From VRUE01 sp963703235 (GTDB lineage Bacteria; Actinomycetota; Thermoleophilia; Solirubrobacterales; 70-9): DNA of 64,000 bases. Below are positions 1 to 9,771 of the stretch, piece after piece (the stretch's first letter is position 1; each line of letters starts with the position of its first letter). Made by a program: the position numbers and the translations under genes. The notes beneath the pieces are model-generated. The model made no database searches. It saw only the letters and a program-made list of their open reading frames with translations, and had not been told where the DNA came from. The DNA lies in contig OY969802.1 of assembly GCA_963703235.1 (NCBI GenBank), positions 372,001-436,000 of the forward strand. Direction: 5' to 3'.

Positions 1-270
1 GCGGAGATCGCGACCGTCCTGGCGGCCCGTACTGGGCTGGAGCTGCGACCCTGCCTCTCGCGCCATGGCGGCGGCCGCCAACTGGGCAAGCCTCGCGCCG
101 AGCGCATAGGCCACCCCCCGCTGATCCACCCCCGCGGCGAAGTCCCCCGCAGCGCCCTGCTGATCGACGACGTATTGACCACCGGCGCCACGCTCACATC
201 CTGCGCCCGCGCCCTGCGCTCTTCCGGCACCGTCCGCATCGTGGCGCTCACGTTTGCCAGGAGGCTGTGA
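1..270 (+). CDS. comF: ComF family phosphoribosyltransferase, C-terminal part (5' end outside window)
   Basis: The window opens inside this reading frame, which ends at TGA 268-270, so only the last 89 residues are visible. They contain the PRPP-binding signature of type I phosphoribosyltransferases, LLIDDVLTTGATL, about 30 residues from the end. Upstream lies an arginine/glycine-rich loop with KPRAERIG, typical of ComF/GntX proteins. ComF proteins are linked to DNA uptake in competent bacteria, but in actinobacteria the role is unproven. The frame precedes hpf and secA, an order common in actinobacteria. The stop codon is followed at once by a large palindrome. The family call is firm; the function is inferred. 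Confidence 0.85.
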   Translation, partial: AEIATVLAARTGLELRPCLSRHGGGRQLGKPRAERIGHPPLIHPRGEVPRSALLIDDVLTTGATLTSCARALRSSGTVRIVALTFARRL

Positions 271-273
271 TGA

Positions 274-391
274 GAGGGGGTGGGGGTGTCTGGCCGAGCG
301 CGGCGTCCTGTTTTTCGCACCTCCTCCTCAGCGAGAGGGGCAACGCGCCAGGCGAAAAACCCAGCGCACGGCCAGACACCCCCACCCCCTC
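274..391. repeat. Large nested palindrome between comF and hpf
   Basis: A perfect 23-bp inverted repeat (274-296 and 369-391) encloses a second perfect 9-bp repeat (310-318, GTTTTTCGC, and 352-360, GCGAAAAAC) around a 33-base tip. It starts three bases after the comF stop. The plan, a long GC-rich outer stem, unpaired shoulders and an inner stem with a T-run facing an A-run, matches the four-copy repeat family elsewhere in the window, but the loop sequences differ. It could end comF transcription or be processed as RNA; neither is shown. Confidence 0.75.
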
Positions 392-448
392 CCTTGTCGC
401 CACCTGGCAACCGGCGTAGCATCGACCCACCGACCAAAGGAGGCAGAG

Positions 449-805
449 ATGCGGATCGAAGTTCGTGGACGCAACGGAGTCGAGATCGACGACGAGCTGC
501 GGGAACACGTGCGGAAGCGCTTCAGCCGGGTCGGCAAACAGGTCTCCGAGCTGGCGACCCTCGACGTCGAGATCGCCGAGGAGCACAACCCGTCGATCCG
601 CGACCGCCACGTCGCCGAGGCGACGTTGCGCTTGAAGGGGAAGACCCTGCGAGCTCACGAGGCCTCGCCGGAGATGGCCCACACGATCCACGAGCTGGCC
701 GAGGACATCCGCCGTCAGGTCAAGAAGCACCGCGAGCTGCGGCGCAAGCGGAGCCGAACCCGTCGCATGGTCAACCGGATGCGGGGCCGGACCGCCGCGA
801 CATAG
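449..805 (+). CDS. hpf: Ribosome hibernation-promoting factor / RaiA family
   Basis: This 118-residue protein matches the S30AE/YfiA domain (MRIEVRGRNGVEIDDELREH opening, acidic middle, basic C-terminal tail). Such factors bind the decoding centre of the 30S subunit and silence ribosomes in stationary phase. It lacks the second domain that drives 100S dimers in long HPFs, so it is of the short type, though the arginine-rich tail (about residues 95-115) is unusual. The ATG is preceded by a strong Shine-Dalgarno sequence, AAAGGAGG at 436-443. The hpf gene just upstream of secA is a common actinobacterial arrangement. Confidence 0.88.
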   Translation: MRIEVRGRNGVEIDDELREHVRKRFSRVGKQVSELATLDVEIAEEHNPSIRDRHVAEATLRLKGKTLRAHEASPEMAHTIHELAEDIRRQVKKHRELRRKRSRTRRMVNRMRGRTAAT

Positions 806-893
806 CGAGCTCTGACTCGTTCTTCTTGACCGTCGGCGCCGTCGCGCCATAGATTGCTCCCGTCCAGAAACTGCGGATTGCGGGAGGAAGCGG

Positions 894-1307
894 ATGAAGA
901 TGAGAATCGGGTTGGCGCTCGGCGCAGCGCTGGCGGCAGCATCGCTGGCCACGGGCGCACTCGCCCACGACCACCACGATGGCGCCAAAGACGAGGACGA
1001 GGTGAAGAGCAAGATCTCGCTGAGCAACAGCGAAGCGGGCGTCTACGAGGGCACGGTCAGCTCGAAACGCGCCGCCTGCCGCAAACAGCGCGGGGTCAAG
1101 GTCTACCACGACCAGAACGAAAACGGGGTCGACCGCTCGGACTACCGGATCGGCAAGGACACGACCGACAAAAAAGGCAATTACGAGGTCAACGGCAACC
1201 AGGCGCCGGCGGGCGACGACGTGATCGCGGTGGTCTCGGGCAAGGTCCTCGCCGACGGCACCCTCTGCCTCGACGAGGACAAGACGATCGCGGCGCTCAG
1301 CGGCTAG
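894..1307 (+). CDS. Small secreted protein with SdrD-B-like segment, function unknown
   Basis: The 137-residue product starts with a clear signal peptide (basic MKMR, hydrophobic core, ALA-HDHH cleavage region near residue 24), followed by a His/Asp-rich stretch. The segment around residues 65-95 (VYHDQNENGVDRSDY, then TTDKKGNYEV) resembles the calcium-binding B-type repeats of surface proteins, with its Asp/Asn-rich loop. Two cysteines could form a disulfide. A Shine-Dalgarno GGAGGAAG lies just before the ATG. It is probably an exported small metal-binding or structural protein; the name is not known to me. Confidence 0.7.
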   Translation: MKMRIGLALGAALAAASLATGALAHDHHDGAKDEDEVKSKISLSNSEAGVYEGTVSSKRAACRKQRGVKVYHDQNENGVDRSDYRIGKDTTDKKGNYEVNGNQAPAGDDVIAVVSGKVLADGTLCLDEDKTIAALSG

Positions 1308-1383
1308 AGAGTCCCCCGACGCGCGCGGCGGGCGCGCTCTGACCACGGCGGGGTCGAGCGCGGATGGCAGCTACCCTTGAGCG

Positions 1384-4230
<2,847 letters not shown>

Positions 4231-4233
<3 letters not shown>

Positions 4234-4344
4234 GCCCATCCCGGCAGGGGTTCCACTTAACTTTTTCCGAAGACAGGTGGTGGCCGTCCGTTAGCCTTGC
4301 CGCGGAAAAAGTACAAGACGTTCCACCCCTACCGGGATGGGCCT
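4231..4344. repeat. Nested palindromic element, family 1 copy A (after secA)
   Basis: The outer arms 4232-4251 and 4325-4344 pair over 20 bp with one mismatch, and the inner arms (4260-4269, ACTTTTTCCG; 4303-4312, CGGAAAAAGT) pair perfectly over 10 bp. The shoulder TTCCACTTAA, the tip AAGACAGGTGGTGGCCGTCCG and the 3' shoulder ACAAGACGTTCC are shared with copies B-D elsewhere. It begins at the secA TAG and ends directly before the TTG start of the next gene. There is no T-run after the right arm, so it is not a textbook terminator. Confidence 0.85.
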
Positions 4345-4758
4345 TTGATCCACGATCCTGTTCGAGAATTCATCCGCGCCTTCAATGAGCGCGACCTCGA
4401 TGCGTTCGTTGAGGTGCTCGATTCCGAGATTGAGCTTCATTCGATGAAGGGGCTGCGGAAGGGGAGGGAGGCGGCGCGGGTATGGGCGACGCGGGCTCCC
4501 GGTGGGGTGCAACAGACGGTCGAGTTGGAGCATCTTTACGAGGACGGGACCGAGGGTGGGGGCGGGCGCGCGGTGGCGTTGATTAAGCGGGCCTGGCACT
4601 GGGACGAGGACGGCTCTGCCGCGGGCGAGGATGAGATGGCCTGGCTGTTCGAGCTGCATGACCACCGGATCCGCAGCTGGCGGCCGTTCGAAGACCGCGC
4701 TGAGGCCCTGCATGCCGGGGGCTTCGATCACGGGACCAGTGGCTTTAGACAAAATTAG
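4345..4758 (+). CDS. SnoaL/NTF2-like protein
   Basis: The 137-residue product has the NTF2-fold opening of SnoaL-like proteins (DPVREFIRAFNERDLDAF, then LDSEIELHS) and a C-terminal FELHDHRIRSWRPFED strand pair. Members include polyketide cyclases, isomerases and many proteins of unknown function; nothing here fixes a substrate. I place the start at TTG 4345, right after the palindrome, because the domain begins there. The frame stays open to another TTG at 4297 inside the repeat, so the start is uncertain. Codon use is less GC-biased than in secA. Confidence 0.62.
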   Translation: MIHDPVREFIRAFNERDLDAFVEVLDSEIELHSMKGLRKGREAARVWATRAPGGVQQTVELEHLYEDGTEGGGGRAVALIKRAWHWDEDGSAAGEDEMAWLFELHDHRIRSWRPFEDRAEALHAGGFDHGTSGFRQN

Positions 4759-4851
4759 TTGATTAAATATCAGGGACCTACGATGGTTCGCTCGCTCTGG
4801 GCGCGGACCGTCAGCACGGCGGGCCAGCGCTCGAAAGAAAGAAGGAATCAG

Positions 4852-5553
4852 ATGAGCCTCAAGACGAAGGTTCTCGGCCTCTCCCTCCTCGCGATCCTCG
4901 CAGTGAGCTTGCTATCGGCAACGAGCGCGACGGCGGTGAGGGGTGGCCACTTCACGTCCGAATCGGCGGAAACGACACTGAAAGGAATTGATTTCTCGAT
5001 CCAACTAATCGATCCTCATGTCAACGAGGCAATATCCTGCAATGAATTCCCCAAATTCCATGGCACCATGGGCTTGTCAGCGGCCTCAGTCGTACTCAAA
5101 CCGGAATACCCGACAGAATGCAGGACCGAAAAAAGCGAACGTCAGGTTCACATCGAAATGGGAAAATGTGTCTACGAATTCGCGGTCGGCAAATACGCCC
5201 ATGATGACAACACAGCCGGGCTCGTCTGCAACCCTGAAGAAAAACCCGAAATCAAAATCACAGGTCCGTTCGGAACCTGCGTGCTCACAATAACGCCTGG
5301 GGTATACGGGGGGCAGATGGGCAACGGAGTCTCATATACAACAGGGGGCGAAAAAACTACCCACTACATAAATGCCGATGTCACAGTCAAGAAAATCCAC
5401 GGCGTTTACACCGGCAACTTTTTCGCTTGCGGTTTCGCCGTGCCCACAACAGCCACCAACCTCGAACTCGTAGGGACGGCTTTTGTCGAAGGGTTCTTCG
5501 CTGGAAAACAGGTTGGTGTCACAGCAACAGGATCTCTCGGCACAAAACCGTAA
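4852..5553 (+). CDS. Secreted protein of unknown function, low-GC coding sequence
   Basis: The product has 233 residues and a classical signal peptide (MSLKTKVLG, hydrophobic core, SATSATA-V cleavage near residue 24). The mature part begins GGHFTSESAETTLKG and holds several spaced cysteines, suggesting a disulfide-linked beta-rich exported domain. The ATG at 4852 has an AGAAGGAA Shine-Dalgarno, which decides it over an upstream in-frame ATG. Base use is unlike its neighbours: one line counted, 5101-5160, is 50 percent G+C, with many AAA and ATA codons. I recall similar short secreted proteins in Thermoleophilia genomes but cannot name a family. Confidence 0.65.
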   Translation: MSLKTKVLGLSLLAILAVSLLSATSATAVRGGHFTSESAETTLKGIDFSIQLIDPHVNEAISCNEFPKFHGTMGLSAASVVLKPEYPTECRTEKSERQVHIEMGKCVYEFAVGKYAHDDNTAGLVCNPEEKPEIKITGPFGTCVLTITPGVYGGQMGNGVSYTTGGEKTTHYINADVTVKKIHGVYTGNFFACGFAVPTTATNLELVGTAFVEGFFAGKQVGVTATGSLGTKP

Positions 5554-5582
5554 AGGCCCACCTACCGAGTAGTCTCCTCGCA

Positions 5583-6702
5583 ATGGCCGAGGCCGCCTCA
5601 ACCGAATCGGTGCCGGCGCGGCTCGCCGAGATCCGCGAGCAGTTGAAGCTGCTCGCGGACTACCTTTGACCCCGCTTCGCTGCGGGACGAAGCCGAGCGG
5701 CTGGAGGAGGAGATGGGCCGGCCCGGCTTCTGGGACGACCAGGAGGCGGCTGCCCGGACCAGTGCCGCGCATGCGCGGGCTCAGCGCAAGCTGAAGACCT
5801 TCGCCGAGCTGGAGTCGGAGGCCGGCGACCTCGACGAGTTGGCGGAGATGGCCACCGAGGACGAGGAGATGGCGGCTGAGCTGGCGAGTCAGCTCCGCTC
5901 GGTCGAGAGGCGGCTCGCCGAGCTGGAAGAGGCGCGGCTGTTCAGCGGCGAGTACGACGGCGGCGACGCCGTCGTCTCGGTCCATGCGGGCGCGGGCGGG
6001 ACCGATTCCCAGGACTGGGCGGAGATCCTGCTGCGGATGTACCTGCGTTGGGCCGAGGGCCGCGGCTTCGAGGTCGAGATGAAGGAGGCCTCGCCGGGGG
6101 AGGAGGCGGGGTTGAAGTCGGCGACCTTCATCGCCCGCGGCGAGAACGCCTACGGGCTGTTCGCCGCCGAGCGCGGCGTTCACCGTCTGGTGCGGATCTC
6201 TCCCTTCGATTCCTCCGCCCGACGCCACACCAGCTTCGCCCAGGTCGACGTCGGGCCGCTGGTCGACGAGGGCGTCGAGGTCGAGATCGACGACGCCGAC
6301 CTGCGGGTCGACACCTACCGCGCCTCGGGCGCCGGCGGCCAGCACGTCAACAAGACCGACTCGGCGGTGCGGATCACGCACCTGCCCTCGGGGGTCGTCG
6401 TCCAGTGTCAGAACGAGCGCTCGCAGACGCAGAACAAGGCGGTGGCGATGCAGCTGCTGCGCTCGAAGCTGATCGAGCTGGAGGAGCGCAAGCGGGCCGA
6501 GACGCTGGCCAAGGAGCGCGGCGAGGTCAAGGAAGTCGCCTGGGGCTCGCAGATCCGCAGCTACTTCCTGCACCCCGACCAGCGCGTCAAGGACCATCGC
6601 ACCGGCCACGAGGCAGGCGACGCCCAGCGTGTTCTCGACGGCGACCTGGACGACTTCATCAGGGACTACTTGAACAAGACGGCGGCGTCGACCGCTCGGT
6701 AA
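5583..6702 (+). CDS. prfB: Peptide chain release factor 2, expressed by programmed +1 frameshift
   Basis: RF2 ends translation at UGA and UAA. The first 28 codons end in-frame at TGA 5667-5669; shifting +1 after CTT 5664-5666 gives DPASLRDEAERLEEE and then the rest of RF2, 372 residues in all, a normal length. The anticodon-mimic tripeptide SPF (RISPFDSS) and the catalytic GGQ (GAGGQHVNKT) are both present. The slip site CTT TGA C is the canonical autoregulatory signal read when RF2 is scarce. Short ORF calls would miss the N-terminus. The gene ends at a copy of the family 1 palindrome. Confidence 0.96.
5664..5670 (+). other. prfB: prfB programmed +1 frameshift site
   Basis: CTT TGA C, the invariant slip site of bacterial prfB. 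In Escherichia coli a Shine-Dalgarno-like AGGGGG lies three bases upstream; here that position reads GCGGAC, so the stimulator is weak or absent. Confidence 0.9.
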
Positions 6703-6713
6703 CCGGTAGTGGG

Positions 6714-6820
6714 AGCGCCGGGTGCCCCTCCCGGCTCAACTTTTTCCGAACGCAGGCTGCGGCTGTCCGTGGATGTCAGCGCGGAAAAAGTACAAGCCGC
6801 CGGGAGGGGCACCCGGCGCT
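6714..6820. repeat. Nested palindromic element, family 1 copy B (after prfB)
   Basis: Outer arms 6714-6735 and 6799-6820 are a perfect 22-bp inverted repeat; inner arms ACTTTTTCCG (6739-6748) and CGGAAAAAGT (6782-6791) are perfect too. The tip contains GGCTGTCCG and the 3' shoulder GTACAAGCCGC, shared with copy D. It starts 12 bases after the prfB stop, and the converging minus-strand gene terminates inside its tip (TGA at 6776-6778), so the right arm also codes for that protein's last residues. Confidence 0.85.
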
Positions 6821-7312
6821 CTTCACCGACGGGATGCCGATGCGCACGACGAGTCGTTTCAGCTGTTGGTTCTTGCGCAGGGGCCTGACGACTCGGAGGA
6901 CGCCGCTGCGGCCTAGGTGGCGCTGAAGCGTCGCGACGTTACCCACCTTGATCTTGGCCTTGACCGGTTCGTAGGCCGTGTAGCCGATCGTCAGCTTCAG
7001 CTTCTTCCCGTGCCGGTCGAGGGAGGCATGGGCGCGGGCGCTGCGCAGCAGGCACTCTTCGCCGCGAGAGCGTGCAGCTTCCGCTTCCACTTCTTCGCAT
7101 TCTTCGAAGCCTTCTTCGAGTTCTTCGCATTCTTCTTCGAATTCTTCTTCGACCTCTTCGGCTGCCGCCTCCGCTTCGGGCTCTTCGTCGTCGAGCGCAA
7201 GGAGGGCAGGGTCGAGGGGCGGAACTTCGACGATCGCCGCCGAAGCGGGCGCCGCCGCGAGCAGCCCGACGAACAGGGCAAGCAGGAGCAGGGTGCTCGA
7301 TCTCGTTGCCAT
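6776..7312 (-). CDS. Secreted Glu/Cys-rich protein of unknown function
   Basis: The 178-residue product has a signal peptide (MATRSSTLLLLALFVGLL..., cleavage near ASA-AIV, residue 25). It is followed by an extreme acidic segment, about residues 40-80, with repeated EEFEEECEELEEGF-type blocks and regularly spaced cysteines, likely a helical metal-binding or coiled-coil region. A basic C-terminal half contains CLLRSARA and a predicted beta-rich stretch. The last dozen residues are read from the palindromic repeat, so the original C-terminus may have been replaced. A GGAG lies before the ATG. No family name is known to me. Confidence 0.6.
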   Translation of the reverse strand: MATRSSTLLLLALFVGLLAAAPASAAIVEVPPLDPALLALDDEEPEAEAAAEEVEEEFEEECEELEEGFEECEEVEAEAARSRGEECLLRSARAHASLDRHGKKLKLTIGYTAYEPVKAKIKVGNVATLQRHLGRSGVLRVVRPLRKNQQLKRLVVRIGIPSVKSAGCPSRRLVLFPR

Positions 7313-7372
7313 GGCTCCGTGGAATCGGCCGGGCGCGGGCGATTCTTTAGCGAGAGCGGGGGTTTTCGACGT

Positions 7373-7939
7373 CTAGCTGCGGGAATCCCGCAGCACGCCC
7401 TCGAGTTCGAGCAGCGCCCGCTTCATCGGCAGGCCGCCGCCGTAGCCACCGAGGCCACCGCCGCTGCGCAGGACGCGGTGGCAGGGGACGACGATCGGGA
7501 TCGGGTTGGAGCCGCAGGCGGTGCCGGCGGCGCGCACCGCGCGCTCGTTGCCGGCGCTGGCGGCCATCTGCATGTAGCTGCGGGTCTGGCCGTAGGGGAT
7601 GCGGGCGATGGCGCGCTGCACCTTGACGCGAAACCCAGCGCTGAGCCGCCAGTCGAGCGGCAGGTCGAACTTCGTCAGCTTGCCCTCGAAGTAGAGGTCG
7701 AGCTGACGGCGCGCCCCGTCGAGCTCAGCCGGCGCCTCCAGCACGCGCGGGGAGATCCGCGCCGCCAGCTCCTCCAGCGTTTCCTCGGCGTCGTAGGCCG
7801 GCAGGCTGATGCGAACCAGGCCACGTGGGGTCTGCGCCAGCAGCAGCGGGCCGAAGGGGGAATCCGTGGTCGTGTAGGCGACGTCGAGCAGCCCCTCGGT
7901 GGCGGCGCGCTCGGCGAGGCGTTGCAGCTCGGCCTTCAT
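7373..7939 (-). CDS. ogt: Methylated-DNA-[protein]-cysteine S-methyltransferase
   Basis: The 188-residue protein carries the alkyl-acceptor motif IVVPCHRVL (catalytic Cys near residue 150) and the helix-turn-helix DNA-binding segment with IPYGQTRSY, the hallmarks of Ogt/AGT suicide enzymes that remove methyl groups from O6-methylguanine. No Ada-type N-terminal domain is present, only about 90 residues of the usual N-terminal fold. It is downstream of, and overlaps by 4 bp, a sigma-factor gene, so the two are translationally coupled. This suggests the sigma factor controls, or is co-expressed with, the repair enzyme. Confidence 0.9.
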   Translation of the reverse strand: MKAELQRLAERAATEGLLDVAYTTTDSPFGPLLLAQTPRGLVRISLPAYDAEETLEELAARISPRVLEAPAELDGARRQLDLYFEGKLTKFDLPLDWRLSAGFRVKVQRAIARIPYGQTRSYMQMAASAGNERAVRAAGTACGSNPIPIVVPCHRVLRSGGGLGGYGGGLPMKRALLELEGVLRDSRS

Positions 7940-8397
7940 GCCAGCTCCTTTCTCAGTCGCTTCATTCCCTCGTGCAGGCTGCGCCGTGCCGCCTCCGGCG
8001 AGCAGCCGAGTGCGGCGGCGATCTCGGCGTGGGGCAGATCGCAGGCGTAGCGCAGGGCGACCGCTGCTCGCTGCTTCGGCGGCAGTGCCCCCACCGCTGC
8101 CCAGATCCCCGAGTCCGGCTCTGGATCGAGCACCGGCGTCTCGGCCGGCTCGGCCATGGGCAATGGCCGGCGCCCGTTGGCGCGATGGTGGTCGATTGCC
8201 TTGCGGTGGGCGATCGTCAGCAGCCAGCCGCGCAGGTTGCTCGTGTCGGTCAGCTTCGGGTAGGCCCGCAGGGCGGCCAGGAACGTCTCCTGAAAGCAGT
8301 CCTCCGCATCGCTGCGGCCGACGGCGCCGCGCAGCACCGCCATCACGTCGGTTGCGTGCTCGTCGAGCAGGGCCTGGAACGGGGGCAGCGCGGTCAA
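7936..8397 (-). CDS. ECF-type RNA polymerase sigma factor
   Basis: The 153-residue protein has sigma region 2 (DAEDCFQETFLAALRAYPKL, then LRGWLLTIAHRKAIDHHRAN) and region 4 (LPPKQRAAVALRYACDLPHAEIAAALGCSPEAARRSLHEGMKRLR, in separate helices), the two-domain plan of ECF sigma factors. No anti-sigma gene is adjacent; its partner is the overlapping ogt. The start is a TTG at 8395-8397; an ATG four bases upstream is out of frame. It probably directs a stress or alkylation regulon, by inference from its neighbour. A perfect 16-bp palindrome lies 60 bp upstream. Confidence 0.85.
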   Translation of the reverse strand: MTALPPFQALLDEHATDVMAVLRGAVGRSDAEDCFQETFLAALRAYPKLTDTSNLRGWLLTIAHRKAIDHHRANGRRPLPMAEPAETPVLDPEPDSGIWAAVGALPPKQRAAVALRYACDLPHAEIAAALGCSPEAARRSLHEGMKRLRKELA

Positions 8398-8461
8398 CTC
8401 ATGGAATTAAACGCCCCGGCGGGCCCGCACGTGAGATCGGCCGGACGGGCGTGCTGCGGCG

Positions 8462-8508
8462 ACGAATCTGCATTTGTACGTCCCTGGCACGCACAAATGC
8501 AGATTCGT
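8462..8508. repeat. Perfect 16-bp palindrome in the sigma factor / nadC divergent region
   Basis: ACGAATCTGCATTTGT (8462-8477) and ACAAATGCAGATTCGT (8493-8508) are exact reverse complements around a 15-base spacer. The position between divergent genes argues for an operator or a 5' UTR hairpin of nadC rather than a terminator. Its AT-content is higher than its surroundings. Confidence 0.7.
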
Positions 8509-8529
8509 GGCTGGATTAGGCTGCCGGGC

Positions 8530-9384
8530 ATGGCCGGGGACGAGCAGCAGCTGAGCGAGATCGTGGCGCGGGCGTTGGCCGAGGACATCGGCGCCGGCGA
8601 CGTCACTTCCGAGGCGACGGTGCCGGAGGGCGCGCGCGGCCAGGCGCGGATAGTGCAGAAGCAGCCCGGAGTCGTCTTCGGGCTCGCCGCCGTTGCCGAG
8701 GCGATGCGCCAGAGCGGCGCTGAGCACGTCGACAACCTGCTCGTCGAGGGTCAGTGGCGCGACCAGGTTCCGGCCGAGGTGGCGATCGCGACCGGGCCCG
8801 CCGCCGCCCTGCTGGCCGGCGAGCGCACCGCGCTCAACTTCCTCGGCCACCTCTCCGGGATCGCGACGCTGACCGCCCGCTTCGTCAAAGCCGTGGCCGG
8901 CACCGGCGCCCAGATTCTCGACACCCGCAAGACGACGCCGGGCCTGCGCGAGCTGGAGAAGGCCGCGGTCGCGGCCGGCGGCGGCCGCAACCACCGCATG
9001 GGCCTCCACGACGCGATCCTGATCAAGGAGAACCACGCCGCCCTCGCCGGCGGTGTGGCCAAGGCCGTGCACGCCGCCCGCAGCACCCACCCCGAGCTGC
9101 CCGTCGAGGTCGAGTGCCGCAATCTCGACGAGGTCGCCTACGCGCTTGGCGCCGGCGCCGAGCGATTGCTGCTCGACAACATGGAGGCTGGCGAACTGCG
9201 CCAAGCGGTGAGGTTGCGCGACACCGAAGGAGGCGGTTCGCCGCCATCGCTGGAGGCCTCCGGCGGCGTCAACCTGGAGACCGTGCGGGAGATCGCCGAG
9301 ACCGGCGTCGACCTCATCTCCGTCGGCGCCCTCACCCACTCGGCGCCCAGCCTCGATTTCAGCTTGCTGCTCGAACCGGCCTAG
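8530..9384 (+). CDS. nadC: Nicotinate-nucleotide pyrophosphorylase (carboxylating)
   Basis: The 284-residue enzyme converts quinolinate and PRPP to nicotinate mononucleotide and CO2 in de novo NAD synthesis. Diagnostic segments are EDIGAGDVTSEA near the start, GERTALNFLGHLSGIAT, the catalytic LDTRKTTPGLRELEK, GGGRNHRMGLHDAILIKENH and the C-terminal EASGGVNLETV / GVDLISVGALTHS strands. ATG 8530 gives the family's usual length; the frame stays open upstream through the palindrome. NadA lies 1.4 kb downstream, separated by two unrelated genes, and nadB is not in the window. Confidence 0.95.
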   Translation: MAGDEQQLSEIVARALAEDIGAGDVTSEATVPEGARGQARIVQKQPGVVFGLAAVAEAMRQSGAEHVDNLLVEGQWRDQVPAEVAIATGPAAALLAGERTALNFLGHLSGIATLTARFVKAVAGTGAQILDTRKTTPGLRELEKAAVAAGGGRNHRMGLHDAILIKENHAALAGGVAKAVHAARSTHPELPVEVECRNLDEVAYALGAGAERLLLDNMEAGELRQAVRLRDTEGGGSPPSLEASGGVNLETVREIAETGVDLISVGALTHSAPSLDFSLLLEPA

Positions 9385-9722
9385 TCGACCGTCAGCTTCA
9401 GCTTCATTTCTTCCGGGTGGACCGTGCAGATCAGCCGGTAGGTCCCCCGCTGGTTGAAGACCTTGGCGAAGTTGACGCCGTCGGCTTTCGTCGTCTGCGA
9501 CTTGAATCCGCCGCCGGGCCCGCTCCGCTTCTTGACGCTGTGGCGCCGTTTGCCGGTCCACTTGAAGCGGACCTTGGTCCCCGCGGCCACGGTCTTGCTC
9601 GACGGGGCGAAGAAGTTGTCGCCGAGGGTGACGGTCGTCGCTGCGCTCGCAGTGCCGGCCGTCGCCAGCACAGTGGCCAGGGTGACGAGTGCGATCAGTG
9701 CAGCGGTGGTTCCAATGCGCAT
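9381..9722 (-). CDS. Secreted cupredoxin (plastocyanin/azurin-like)
   Basis: The 113-residue protein has a signal peptide (MRIGTTAALIALVTLATVL..., cleavage at ASA-ATT) and a single small cupredoxin domain. Copper ligand candidates are His in RRHSVKK and the cluster LICTVHPEEM (Cys, His, Met), the usual type 1 site order. It probably shuttles electrons outside the membrane. The start is set by AAGGAGG directly upstream of the ATG. The gene converges on nadC with stops overlapping by two bases. Three more cupredoxins lie at 51.8-53.2 kb. Confidence 0.82.
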   Translation of the reverse strand: MRIGTTAALIALVTLATVLATAGTASAATTVTLGDNFFAPSSKTVAAGTKVRFKWTGKRRHSVKKRSGPGGGFKSQTTKADGVNFAKVFNQRGTYRLICTVHPEEMKLKLTVD

Positions 9723-9771
9723 CCGAGCCTCCTTGCGGTCGATCACGATCATGGTACGCGAGACTTTGGCT

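Noticed and set aside
6917..8050. 377-codon plus-strand open frame over ogt
   Set aside because: It is a shadow of the minus-strand secreted protein and ogt genes; its Phe-rich start is the complement of Glu codons.
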